Assembly: GCA_016866585.1 (NCBI GenBank)
Contig: VGMB01000097.1
Coordinates: 1 to 6,177, forward strand
Reading direction: 5' to 3'
Length of the DNA: 6,177 nt
DNA from: Chlamydiota bacterium
GTDB taxonomy: Bacteria; Chlamydiota; Chlamydiia; Chlamydiales; Rhabdochlamydiaceae
Within the stretch, counting starts at the first letter, position 1. Every line of letters begins with the position of its first letter. The notes under the pieces are model-generated. The model was given only the letters and a program-made list of their open reading frames with translations. It was not told where the DNA came from and did no database searches. Shown here one piece after another: positions 1 through 6,177 of the stretch. The position numbers and the translations under genes were made by a program.

Positions 1-1
1 T

Positions 2-2665
2 TTATAGTAAGCCCCACTCAACAGCACTTTTTTGAGACTCGCCCCTTTCTTGGGCATCGATAGATTCTTTAAGTCGACCACTCCATTCTTGCTGCTGGTT
101 GAATTCAATTCCCATCATATTTAGCTTTATTCCAGGAAGAAAGTATCTAAATGCATGGTAGAGTTCAATCTGACGTTTTCTATCAAGAGATCTTTGATCT
201 TGACTAGAGTCTTTGAGAGCTCGTCTATGTGGAAATGCTTCTTTTGTTTTACTGTGAGAAACTTCATCATGATTCAAGGCAGACACAATGTATTCACTCT
301 GATCGTTCATTAACGCTTCTATGAGAGCACTGAAAAATCTATCTTCAGGTGTAACATTCCAGTATGAGCGTGTTTCTTTCCAATTTTGAGCCATGTCCCA
401 TTTCGCCGTCATGCCAAGGCCTCTTTGATTAAAAGTTTCTTCAGTAGTGTTTTTTTCTTTGTAAGAAACTGGAGATGTTAAAAGGGGAAATCCTGAAGAT
501 TCTTCAGGAAAGGTGGAAACACCAGAGCGAGAGCCGTCATCGTTATTTCGAATTATACAGCTTAGATCCCTAAAAAACTTCTTTGCGTCAGGGTGGGTCT
601 CAGCGATAAATTCATGACCTTCACTTGTTTTAGTTGGATATCCATTTTTACCTTTAGGATGAGGAAGAAATAGGGGGTTTCCAGAAGGTGCTGATGCTCT
701 ACACTTGTTCGTGTGAAGAATAGGATCCATAGCATCTATTCTCAATCCGTCAATATGTAGTTCTTTGGTAAGATATGCGGCAGAAGATATTAGATAGTCT
801 CGAATGTATCTTTTTTCAAAATCGTGTGCAACTACCCCCCAGCTTAAATAGCTTCTCCGGCTATCGGAATGCTCGTAGATAGCAGATCCATCAAACTTAG
901 ATGTATTAAATTCATCCAAAGCAAAGTGTCCTGGTACCCAGTCAACGATCACTTGAATGCCAGCTGTATGCATTATTTTTACAAATTCCTTGAACTGAGA
1001 TAAGGTGCCCATTCTATGATTTGGGCTGAAATACCCGCTAACTTGATATCCCCACGATCTCTCTGATGGATGCTCCATGGCTCCTATGAGCTCAACATGT
1101 GTATAGTTCATTTCACAACAGTATTCTGATAGCTGCTGGCCAAGCTCTACCCAATTTAGATTTGAGCCATCTTCTTTCTTTTTCCAGGAGGTTACATGCA
1201 ATTCATAGATCGTTGCTCCTCTTGGTGTTTCTGTTGCACTAGTTGATCTTTGTGAAAGGAACGCTTGTTCAGCATCTCCCCAGTGAAAATCTTCATTGGC
1301 CACAACAGAGAATTGCTGAAATTTGTGATTTAAATAACCTATGCTAGACTCCTTAGCATAAGGATCAGCTTTTCTTAAAACAGTGCGGCTATCAGAGGGG
1401 GAGATTATATATTGGTATTTTGTGCCGATATCTAATTCTGTAAGAGCTTCCCAGTCACCGGTTTTTATATTTTTCTTCATGGTAATTTGATTTACAGACC
1501 GATGAGTTTGGGCATCATCTACATATTTGATGATGTCGATTTTTACATCCCTGGCGTTTGGTGCAAATACTCGAAACTGAATTTTTCCATCCGCTTGCCT
1601 ATTAGTGCCGTAGAAGTTGTATAATTCGGATCGGATGCCTTTACCATAGAAGTGAGTGTCTTCGGGAGAGCCTTCTAAACTTAGCGTACTAAAGAGCTCT
1701 ATTTTTGTTTCTTGAGGTAGTTTTTTCCACAGAACTTTTAATTCTTGATGGTTAAATAGATTGCTAGCATAGCAAGAGCGGAACAATTCTTTATTTTCTC
1801 CGTCTTCTAGCTCCTGGGAAGCATCTGCCTTAACGCTTCTTGTCATTTTTTCTAAAATAGTAAGACCTGTTTCGTCTGTAAGCTCTTTCAATATGCGGAT
1901 GTTTGTTCGTGTACTATCCTCACCCCATTTCCCTCTATATCCTTGAGGTTCTCTATGTTTGGTTAACTGATAAACTTCGCCGTATGTCTTGTTTTTTAAT
2001 CTTTCGGGCAGTTGATCAAATACGGCTAGAACTTCCTCATTAAATTTTGAAGGATCCTCGATTGCTATTCTTAAATTTTCGATAGGAGTTAATTTATCAA
2101 CCGCTGTGATCACTCCCTGAGCTTTATCTTTTTCAAGTAGCAGTTTGTTTTTAACCTGCTGCAGTACTGTTCCACCGCTAGAGTGAATGATTGCAGGAAT
2201 TTCTTGCTTCAGAATATCCACATTACTTATGAGGATTGCTTCTATAACGCGAGGATAATCTGTCTTGTGATATGCGTGAGTCAGGGCTGATAAAATGATG
2301 TTTTTTGTTTCTTGAGGTAGTCTACGGTATAAATCCTGATACTCACTGGTATGTCTGCAAGAGATCATTTGATCTATAGCTTGTATTTGCGCTTCAAGGC
2401 TTTCTATGGGAATTTGTGTAGTTCTTGTCATCCTTAAGTGTAGGGTGTTTAAGAAGCCTGAGCTGTTATCAGAGCCAATAGTTACTTGGTGATCTTGCAT
2501 GCTCGCTAAAGAGGTGGTGGAGTTGAATGAATCGGTGATTGAAGAAATGACGCTTCTGCAATAATCTAATATCCTTGAAAAACTAAAAGTTGAAGTGGTT
2601 TGATTATGAGTATGTGTTTGAATTGAAGGTCCCGCATCTCTCGACAGTGGGTTAAAAGATGGCAT
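2..2665 (-). CDS. GlgB-like GH13 alpha-glucan branching enzyme homologue with a long N-terminal extension and no C-terminal domain
   Basis: This 887-residue protein belongs to glycoside hydrolase family 13, closest by eye to 1,4-alpha-glucan branching enzymes, which make alpha-1,6 branches in glycogen. Residues 1-60 are Ser/Thr-rich. Residues 80-335 match nothing I know and hold three degenerate repeats. Residues 347-460 look like a CBM48/E-set module (FRVFAPNA, then KADPYA). Residues 486-865 are the (beta/alpha)8 core: YELHVTSW, YTHVEL, WGYQVSGYFSPNHRMG, DWVPGHF, then HIDGLRIDA with nucleophile D644, FPEES with acid/base at E721/E722, and NHDE with D800. The core ends in GIEFNQQQEW and SAVEWGLL, where GlgB has GGEFGQ..EW and LDWxLL; a TAA stop follows at once. 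The usual C-terminal beta domain (about 100 residues) is therefore missing. An in-frame stop 18 bases upstream makes the ATG at 2663-2665 the earliest possible start; its ribosome binding site is weak (GGTG). True GlgB activity is uncertain. An isoamylase-type or inactive paralogue is possible. Confidence 0.85.
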   Translation of the reverse strand: MPSFNPLSRDAGPSIQTHTHNQTTSTFSFSRILDYCRSVISSITDSFNSTTSLASMQDHQVTIGSDNSSGFLNTLHLRMTRTTQIPIESLEAQIQAIDQMISCRHTSEYQDLYRRLPQETKNIILSALTHAYHKTDYPRVIEAILISNVDILKQEIPAIIHSSGGTVLQQVKNKLLLEKDKAQGVITAVDKLTPIENLRIAIEDPSKFNEEVLAVFDQLPERLKNKTYGEVYQLTKHREPQGYRGKWGEDSTRTNIRILKELTDETGLTILEKMTRSVKADASQELEDGENKELFRSCYASNLFNHQELKVLWKKLPQETKIELFSTLSLEGSPEDTHFYGKGIRSELYNFYGTNRQADGKIQFRVFAPNARDVKIDIIKYVDDAQTHRSVNQITMKKNIKTGDWEALTELDIGTKYQYIISPSDSRTVLRKADPYAKESSIGYLNHKFQQFSVVANEDFHWGDAEQAFLSQRSTSATETPRGATIYELHVTSWKKKEDGSNLNWVELGQQLSEYCCEMNYTHVELIGAMEHPSERSWGYQVSGYFSPNHRMGTLSQFKEFVKIMHTAGIQVIVDWVPGHFALDEFNTSKFDGSAIYEHSDSRRSYLSWGVVAHDFEKRYIRDYLISSAAYLTKELHIDGLRIDAMDPILHTNKCRASAPSGNPLFLPHPKGKNGYPTKTSEGHEFIAETHPDAKKFFRDLSCIIRNNDDGSRSGVSTFPEESSGFPLLTSPVSYKEKNTTEETFNQRGLGMTAKWDMAQNWKETRSYWNVTPEDRFFSALIEALMNDQSEYIVSALNHDEVSHSKTKEAFPHRRALKDSSQDQRSLDRKRQIELYHAFRYFLPGIKLNMMGIEFNQQQEWSGRLKESIDAQERGESQKSAVEWGLL
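1679..2407 (-). repeat. Three degenerate ~100-residue-spaced repeats in the GH13 N-terminal extension
   Basis: Three related segments lie within the N-terminal extension of the GH13 gene, at about residues 87-129, 195-234 and 286-329. Copies 1 and 3 share LPQETK in the setting L-(Y/W)-(R/K)-(R/K)-LPQETK-x-x-(I/L)-(L/F)-S-(A/T)-L. Copy 2 is worn down to FDQLPERLKNK. Copies 1 and 2 also share their opening, PIESLEAQIQ against PIENLRIAIE. The LP pairs are 103 and 97 residues apart. Copies 1 and 3 still share an exact 20-base match at DNA level (2302-2321 and 1702-1721), exactly 600 bases apart. I infer an amplified helical domain of unknown function. Confidence 0.6.
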
Positions 2666-2880
2666 AATACACCAGATTATTTAAACTCGATAATAATATT
2701 TTAACAAAAAAGGAGGAAAAAGTAAATTTATAATTTCGATATATGTCTTTTTAAAATTTATATTATTACGTTTTTTCGTTGAAAATAGTTACTTTGTAAA
2801 CTTATTGCTATACAACAACATCCGTATTAGTAAAATGTACTTTCTATTTTTTATATATCTAAGGTGAATGGAGTTGTAAA
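2666..2880. promoter_or_regulatory. Divergent AT-rich intergenic region between the GH13 gene and trpS
   Basis: This 215-base gap must hold the promoters for both divergent genes, but no box pair is convincing. On the plus strand, TTGAAA at 2779-2784 is the best -35-like hexamer. It has only a poor partner 18 bases on (TATTGC, 2803-2808). TAAAAT at 2831-2836 resembles a -10 box but lacks a matching -35. On the minus strand, TTGTTA (2702-2707) and TTAAAT (2679-2684) are 17 bases apart, but would leave a leader of only a few bases. I see no T-box leader, trp operator or long hairpin upstream of trpS. A perfect AGGAGG at 2711-2716 has no usable start codon at the right distance. Confidence 0.4.
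2870..2873 (+). promoter_or_regulatory. Ribosome binding site of trpS
   Basis: GGAG sits seven bases before the ATG at 2881, preceded by a second purine-rich stretch (AAGGTG, 2861-2866). Normal spacing supports this ATG as the start, and the protein then begins a few residues before its conserved TGDRPTG segment. Confidence 0.6.
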
Positions 2881-3891
2881 ATGTCTGAAAAGAGAAAAGT
2901 TGCACTTACAGGAGATAGGCCGACAGGTCCTTTACACTTAGGGCATTACGTTGGTTCTTTAAAAAACAGGCTGCAATTGCAAGATGTTCATAAACAGTAC
3001 GTTATGATAGCAGACGCCCAGGCTTTGACTGACAATGCGGATAATCCAAGAAAAGTAAGAGAAAACGTATTACAAGTCGCCCTGGATTACTTGGCCGTGG
3101 GGATAGATCCTGCTAAGTCGACCATTTTTATTCAGTCAATGATTCCTCAGTTGGCCGAATTGACAATGTTTTATTTGAATTTAGTAAGCTGGAATAGGCT
3201 AAAACATAATCCGACGGTGAAACAAGAGATTAAGCAAAAGGGTTTTGAAGAGAGTGTTCCTGCTGGTTTTATGGTTTATCCCGTTAGTCAAGCGGCAGAT
3301 ATAACTATAGTAAAAGCGGAAATAGTTCCGGTTGGTGAGGATCAACTTCCCATGATAGAACAAACTAATGAGCTGGTTCGTCATTTCAATAGAATTTATA
3401 AAAGGAATGTATTCGTCGAAGCGCAGGCTATTATACCTAAGATAGCCAGACTGCCTGGCACCGATGGCGGAGCCAAAATGGGCAAGTCTCTGGGTAACTG
3501 TATCTATCTAGGTGATTCTGCGGATGTTGTGGCTAAAAAGGTCAAAAGCATGTACACGGATCCAGGTCATCTTAGGGTCGAAGATCCCGGAAAGGTTGAA
3601 GGGAATCCTGTCTTTACATACCTAGACGCCTTTGACGTTGATACGCAAAAGGTTGAAGAACTTAAAGCTCATTATGCGCGCGGGGGACTTGGCGACTCTG
3701 TGGTGAAGAAATACTTAAATGAGGTACTCCAGGCCGTTTTAGAGCCAATACGCTTAAGAAGGGAGGAGTATGCTAAGGATCCTGAGGCTGTCATGGAAAT
3801 CTTAGCTAAGGGAACCAAGTCTGTTCTAGAGGTTGCAGAAAGGACGATGAAGGAAGTAAAGGAGGTCATGTGTATTGATTATTTTCAGTAA
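2881..3891 (+). CDS. trpS: Tryptophanyl-tRNA synthetase (TrpRS), class Ic
   Basis: TrpRS charges tRNA-Trp with tryptophan using ATP in the cytoplasm. The 336-residue length is normal for bacterial TrpRS, so the gene looks complete. The Rossmann core opens with TGDRPTG and the HIGH-type motif HLGH (residues 19-22). The YPVSQAADI segment follows; D140 corresponds to the aspartate that binds the indole nitrogen. VPVGEDQ (149-155) and the KMSKS loop at 199-203 come next; the loop reads KMGKS here. RVEDPGKVEGNPVF and a helical tRNA-binding C-terminal region complete it. ADAQALTDNADNP and LKHNPTVKQEIKQK resemble Firmicutes-type TrpRS more than the Chlamydia trachomatis enzyme as I remember it, which suggests horizontal origin (inference). 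The gene stands alone: its left neighbour is divergent and its right neighbour convergent. No T-box or other trp-responsive leader is visible. Identity is near certain. Confidence 0.97.
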   Translation: MSEKRKVALTGDRPTGPLHLGHYVGSLKNRLQLQDVHKQYVMIADAQALTDNADNPRKVRENVLQVALDYLAVGIDPAKSTIFIQSMIPQLAELTMFYLNLVSWNRLKHNPTVKQEIKQKGFEESVPAGFMVYPVSQAADITIVKAEIVPVGEDQLPMIEQTNELVRHFNRIYKRNVFVEAQAIIPKIARLPGTDGGAKMGKSLGNCIYLGDSADVVAKKVKSMYTDPGHLRVEDPGKVEGNPVFTYLDAFDVDTQKVEELKAHYARGGLGDSVVKKYLNEVLQAVLEPIRLRREEYAKDPEAVMEILAKGTKSVLEVAERTMKEVKEVMCIDYFQ

Positions 3892-3913
3892 AATCAATAT
3901 GCATGCCCAACTG

Positions 3914-3945
3914 GAGCAGCAACTCCCTTACTTGGGGTGCTGCTC
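3914..3945 (+). terminator. Probable rho-independent terminator of trpS, overlapping the end of the convergent gene
   Basis: An eight-base perfect stem (GAGCAGCA, 3914-3921, with TGCTGCTC, 3938-3945) is extended past a bulged A at 3922. The extension is four pairs (CTCC with GGGG, one G.T wobble), closing a seven-base loop at 3927-3933. On the plus strand it starts 23 bases after the trpS stop and is followed by TTCTTCG, a short imperfect T tract. On the minus strand the bases after the hairpin are not T-rich, so it fits trpS better than the opposing gene. Its right half covers the last codons and stop of the membrane-protein gene. Confidence 0.55.
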
Positions 3946-4299
3946 TTCTTCGATCTCTTCATTAATGTCTTCTTCTATCTCGGTTTCTTTTACGGTAATA
4001 TTTTCAATATAGTCTCTAAAAAAGATGTAAATACCACCTAAAGTAAACACAATTGGAATTATCAAAGTTGTTGAATCTTGAAACTGTGCAGTAATAAATG
4101 CACCAATAAAGATGAACAAAGTCACCACTACATCATAATATTTGTGCAGTAAAAATTGTCTAAGCGCAAGAGGTATGCCTAGAGCTAAGATTATACCGGG
4201 TAGCCAGCTGCCGGAATAAGAAACGAAAGCAAGACCTATTAGCAGCAGAGAGACAAAAATTGAATTTGCTCTTTTTTTAGAAAATATGGGCTGAGTCAT
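3928..4299 (-). CDS. Small four-helix inner-membrane protein of unknown function
   Basis: I do not recognise the family. The 123-residue protein has a short basic N-terminus (SKKR), then four hydrophobic helices at about 13-30, 33-51, 56-73 and 76-94. The tail from residue 99 on is strongly acidic (ETEIEEDINEEIEEEQ). The basic N-terminus and the R/H/K-bearing turn between helices 2 and 3 predict, by the positive-inside rule, both ends in the cytoplasm and short outer loops. There is no cleavable signal peptide and no catalytic motif. The ATG at 4297-4299 was chosen because AAGGAG precedes it by six bases; in-frame starts further upstream (ATG at 4321-4323, TTG at 4345-4347) lack such a site. 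The gene begins 44 bases after the uvrA stop on the same strand, so co-transcription is likely; a functional link to repair is not implied. Its 3' end overlaps the trpS terminator hairpin. Confidence 0.75.
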   Translation of the reverse strand: MTQPIFSKKRANSIFVSLLLIGLAFVSYSGSWLPGIILALGIPLALRQFLLHKYYDVVVTLFIFIGAFITAQFQDSTTLIIPIVFTLGGIYIFFRDYIENITVKETEIEEDINEEIEEEQHPK

Positions 4300-4305
4300 G
4301 TAAAA

Positions 4306-4311
4306 CTCCTT
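4306..4311 (-). promoter_or_regulatory. Strong ribosome binding site that sets the membrane-protein start
   Basis: Read on the minus strand this is AAGGAG, six bases before the ATG at 4297-4299 and inside a run of A residues. It decides between three in-frame start codons and favours the shortest, 123-residue product. It lies in the 44-base gap after the uvrA stop, where I see no good terminator or promoter. Confidence 0.75.
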
Positions 4312-4343
4312 TTTTTTGACCATAATAAAAGCCACACTTTTGA

Positions 4344-6177
4344 TCAAGCTCTGCAGTTTCTGTGAGAAAGTAAATGTTCATCTAGATATTTGGCTGTCAA
4401 AGAGCTTTTTACTAAACAAACTTGCTCTGGAGTCCCAACGGCTACAAGATTTCCACCTCGTTTGCCAGCCTGAGGTCCTATATCTATGATCATGTCTGCT
4501 CCAGCTATTAAATCCAGGTTGTGCTCCACCATGATGATCGTATTGCCCTTGTCCACAAGCTTTTGAAATATTGAAGCCAGCTTGGCTATATCTTCACTAT
4601 GAAGTCCTATAGAGGGCTCATCGAGGATATATAGGGTTTTACCTGAGGATCTCTTAGCAAGCTCTCTACTCAGCCTCAGTCTTTGAGTTTCACCCCCGGA
4701 TAAAGTAGCTATCTCTTGTCCTAGTTGTAAATATCCGAGGCCAACAGAGACAAGCGTATCTAGAATACGCCGTACTTTAGGTATGGCTTCAAAGAAGAGT
4801 AAAGCTTCTTCTACGCTCATGTGAAGAACATCTCCAAGATGTTTTCCTTTGTATAGGACCTGAAGGCTGAGAGGATTAAGTCTGTGTCCTTTACAGCTGT
4901 CACATGGCACTTTAACGGCAGGCAAGAACTGCAAGGTAATATGTTTGGTTCCCAGACCTAGGCAGCTAGAGCACATCCCTTTTTTATGGTTGAAGCTGAA
5001 GTTTTTTGCTTGCAAGCCGCGAATTTTAGCCTCTTTGAGCGAGGCGTATAGATGGCGGAGGGGAGTGAGTACATCGACATATGTACTGACATCAGCCCTG
5101 TTAGTATGTCCCGCAGGATTTTGATCTAATACTAGACACTTGTCAAAATGATTTACTCCTTCAACCACGGTGTTTTCTAATTGCACACTATCAGCATCTG
5201 ATTTGGAGAGAATGTGTTTCTCCATACAGGGTCTAATTACATCTAAAACTAGAGTAGATTTACCTGCCCCTGAAACTCCAGTAACACAGGTAATTGCCCC
5301 CACGGGTATTTTAACATCGAAACCTTTTAGATTATTGACACTGGCATTTTTTACTGATAGATGTTCTGCTCCTTTTCTTCTTTTTTCAGGAATAGGTATT
5401 TTTTTTCTTCCGCTCAGATATGCGCCAGTCAATGAGTCTTTATTTTTTAGTATTTCTTCTACAGTTCCTTCAGCCACGATTTTTCCACCAAGATGACCTG
5501 CCTCGGGACCGAAATCAATGATCCTATCCGCAATTTTAACCGTCATTGGGTCGTGCTCCACTAAGAGAAGCGTATTGCCTAAATCACATAAAGAACGGAG
5601 TGCTTGATTAAGAAGTTCATTGTTATGTGGGTGTAGACCTATGGTCGGTTCATCAAGAACATAAAGACAGCCGGTAAGACCGCTTCCTAGCTGACGGCTG
5701 AGCCTTATGCGCTGTGTCTCTCCACCGCTTAAGGTCGGGGCGCTACGCTCTAAAGAGAGGTATCCAAGACCGATAGTGTTTAAAAAATGCATTCTGTTTT
5801 TAAGTTGCTGTAAAGTCTCTTCTAAAAACAGTTGATTATCCACATCAATACCACTTATGAATCGATAAGCATCTTCTATAGGCATTTTACAAACATCTGG
5901 AAGTGATTTTTCTTTAAGTTTTACATTCCTTGCTAGGGGATTTAATCGAGTTCCGCCGCATGACAGGCATGTTGTTTGTTGCATCATAGCAGATAATGTA
6001 GGGCGGATTGTTCCATGCGATGATTTACAATACGATATCAAAGCGTTGTTTAAACCACGCCAAGAGAGGTTTAATTTCTTTTTCTCGCTATTGTTATCTT
6101 GCGCGCCGTGGAAGAAGAACTGCAGCTGCTCTGAGCTCATTTCAGACAGGGGACTATCAGAATCGATCCCTTTTTCC
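4344..6177 (-). CDS. uvrA: UvrA, excinuclease ABC damage-recognition ATPase (partial: 5' end beyond the right edge)
   Basis: UvrA finds bulky DNA lesions in nucleotide excision repair and loads UvrB. The frame is open to the window edge, so the real start is not visible; numbering here is from an internal Met at 6138-6140, which has 12 more residues before it. Visible parts in order: the second CxxC (58, 61) of the first zinc module; ABC signature LSGGETQRIRL (137-147), Walker B YVLDEPTIGLH (160-170) and H196 of domain I; Walker A GVSGAGKST (288-296) of domain II; its zinc module CxxC-x19-CxxC (390, 393, 413, 416); second signature LSGGETQRLRL (480-490), Walker B YILDEPSIGLH (504-514) and H540. 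Walker A of domain I lies off the window. RADVSTYVD replaces the usual SNPATYTG, as I recall for the tandem (about 1,800-residue) chlamydial UvrA. Whether this is a single or doubled protein cannot be seen. The downstream membrane-protein gene probably shares its transcript. Confidence 0.96.
   Translation of the reverse strand, partial: EKGIDSDSPLSEMSSEQLQFFFHGAQDNNSEKKKLNLSWRGLNNALISYCKSSHGTIRPTLSAMMQQTTCLSCGGTRLNPLARNVKLKEKSLPDVCKMPIEDAYRFISGIDVDNQLFLEETLQQLKNRMHFLNTIGLGYLSLERSAPTLSGGETQRIRLSRQLGSGLTGCLYVLDEPTIGLHPHNNELLNQALRSLCDLGNTLLLVEHDPMTVKIADRIIDFGPEAGHLGGKIVAEGTVEEILKNKDSLTGAYLSGRKKIPIPEKRRKGAEHLSVKNASVNNLKGFDVKIPVGAITCVTGVSGAGKSTLVLDVIRPCMEKHILSKSDADSVQLENTVVEGVNHFDKCLVLDQNPAGHTNRADVSTYVDVLTPLRHLYASLKEAKIRGLQAKNFSFNHKKGMCSSCLGLGTKHITLQFLPAVKVPCDSCKGHRLNPLSLQVLYKGKHLGDVLHMSVEEALLFFEAIPKVRRILDTLVSVGLGYLQLGQEIATLSGGETQRLRLSRELAKRSSGKTLYILDEPSIGLHSEDIAKLASIFQKLVDKGNTIIMVEHNLDLIAGADMIIDIGPQAGKRGGNLVAVGTPEQVCLVKSSLTAKYLDEHLLSHRNCRA

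Noticed and set aside
2702..2865. T-box or attenuator leader upstream of trpS
   Set aside because: The leader is too short and too AT-rich, with no T-box antiterminator sequence, no specifier stem and no terminator hairpin before the start codon.
3199..3384. Minus-strand open frame of 61 codons inside trpS
   Set aside because: It lies wholly opposite the conserved TrpRS catalytic core, has no ribosome binding site I can see and no recognisable motif.
3672..3869. Minus-strand open frame of 65 codons inside the 3' part of trpS
   Set aside because: It is antisense to the well-conserved TrpRS C-terminal region, and its composition looks like a complement shadow.
3874..3898. Inverted repeat ATTGATT/AATCAAT spanning the trpS stop codon
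   Set aside because: It is a short, AT-only type stem with an interrupted loop and no T tract; the GC-richer hairpin just downstream is a far better terminator.
4327..4341. Possible terminator hairpin after uvrA (AAAAG paired with CTTTT)
   Set aside because: Only five mostly A-T pairs and no strong T tract; too weak to call, and the next gene is close and in the same direction.
4300..4347. Longer 139-residue form of the membrane protein starting at TTG (4345-4347) or ATG (4321-4323)
   Set aside because: Neither upstream start has a Shine-Dalgarno sequence, and the longer form would contain the strong AAGGAG within its coding region, which fits the ATG at 4297-4299 much better.
5170..5496. 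Plus-strand open frame of 108 codons inside uvrA
   Set aside because: It is antisense to the linker and Walker A region of UvrA domain II, which is clearly the coding strand, so this is a shadow frame.

Overview
The window carries four protein genes on AT-rich DNA. From left to right they are a GlgB-like alpha-glucan branching enzyme homologue (minus strand), tryptophanyl-tRNA synthetase trpS (plus strand), a small four-helix membrane protein (minus strand), and the 3' two-thirds of uvrA (minus strand, running off the right edge). No RNA gene, insertion sequence, CRISPR array or origin is visible.

The best guess for the source is a member of the Chlamydiota, probably a 'Chlamydia-like' lineage. 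This rests on remembered family features, not a search. The UvrA text resembles the tandemly duplicated UvrA of chlamydiae as I remember it (TIGLHPHNN, RADVSTYVD where most UvrA have SNPATYTG). The GH13 core resembles branching enzymes (YTHVEL, EHP, WGYQ, DWVPGHF). The GH13 protein also begins with a long Ser/Thr-rich, repeat-bearing extension of the sort seen in intracellular bacteria. TrpRS looks instead like the Firmicutes-type enzyme, so its origin may differ. Confidence in Chlamydiota is about 0.6.

Layout: the GH13 gene (2-2665) and trpS (2881-3891) are divergently transcribed from a 215-base AT-rich intergenic region. trpS converges on the membrane-protein gene (3928-4299). A strong hairpin at 3914-3945 lies across the end of that gene and probably terminates trpS transcripts. 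The membrane-protein gene follows uvrA by 44 bases on the same strand, has its own good ribosome binding site, and is probably read from the uvrA transcript.

The genes do not form an obvious pathway: glucan metabolism, tRNA charging, an unknown membrane function and nucleotide excision repair. The most unusual item is the GH13 protein. It keeps its catalytic residues, lacks the usual C-terminal beta domain, and carries a roughly 340-residue N-terminal extension with three degenerate repeats about 100 residues apart. I see no convincing new multi-gene system.
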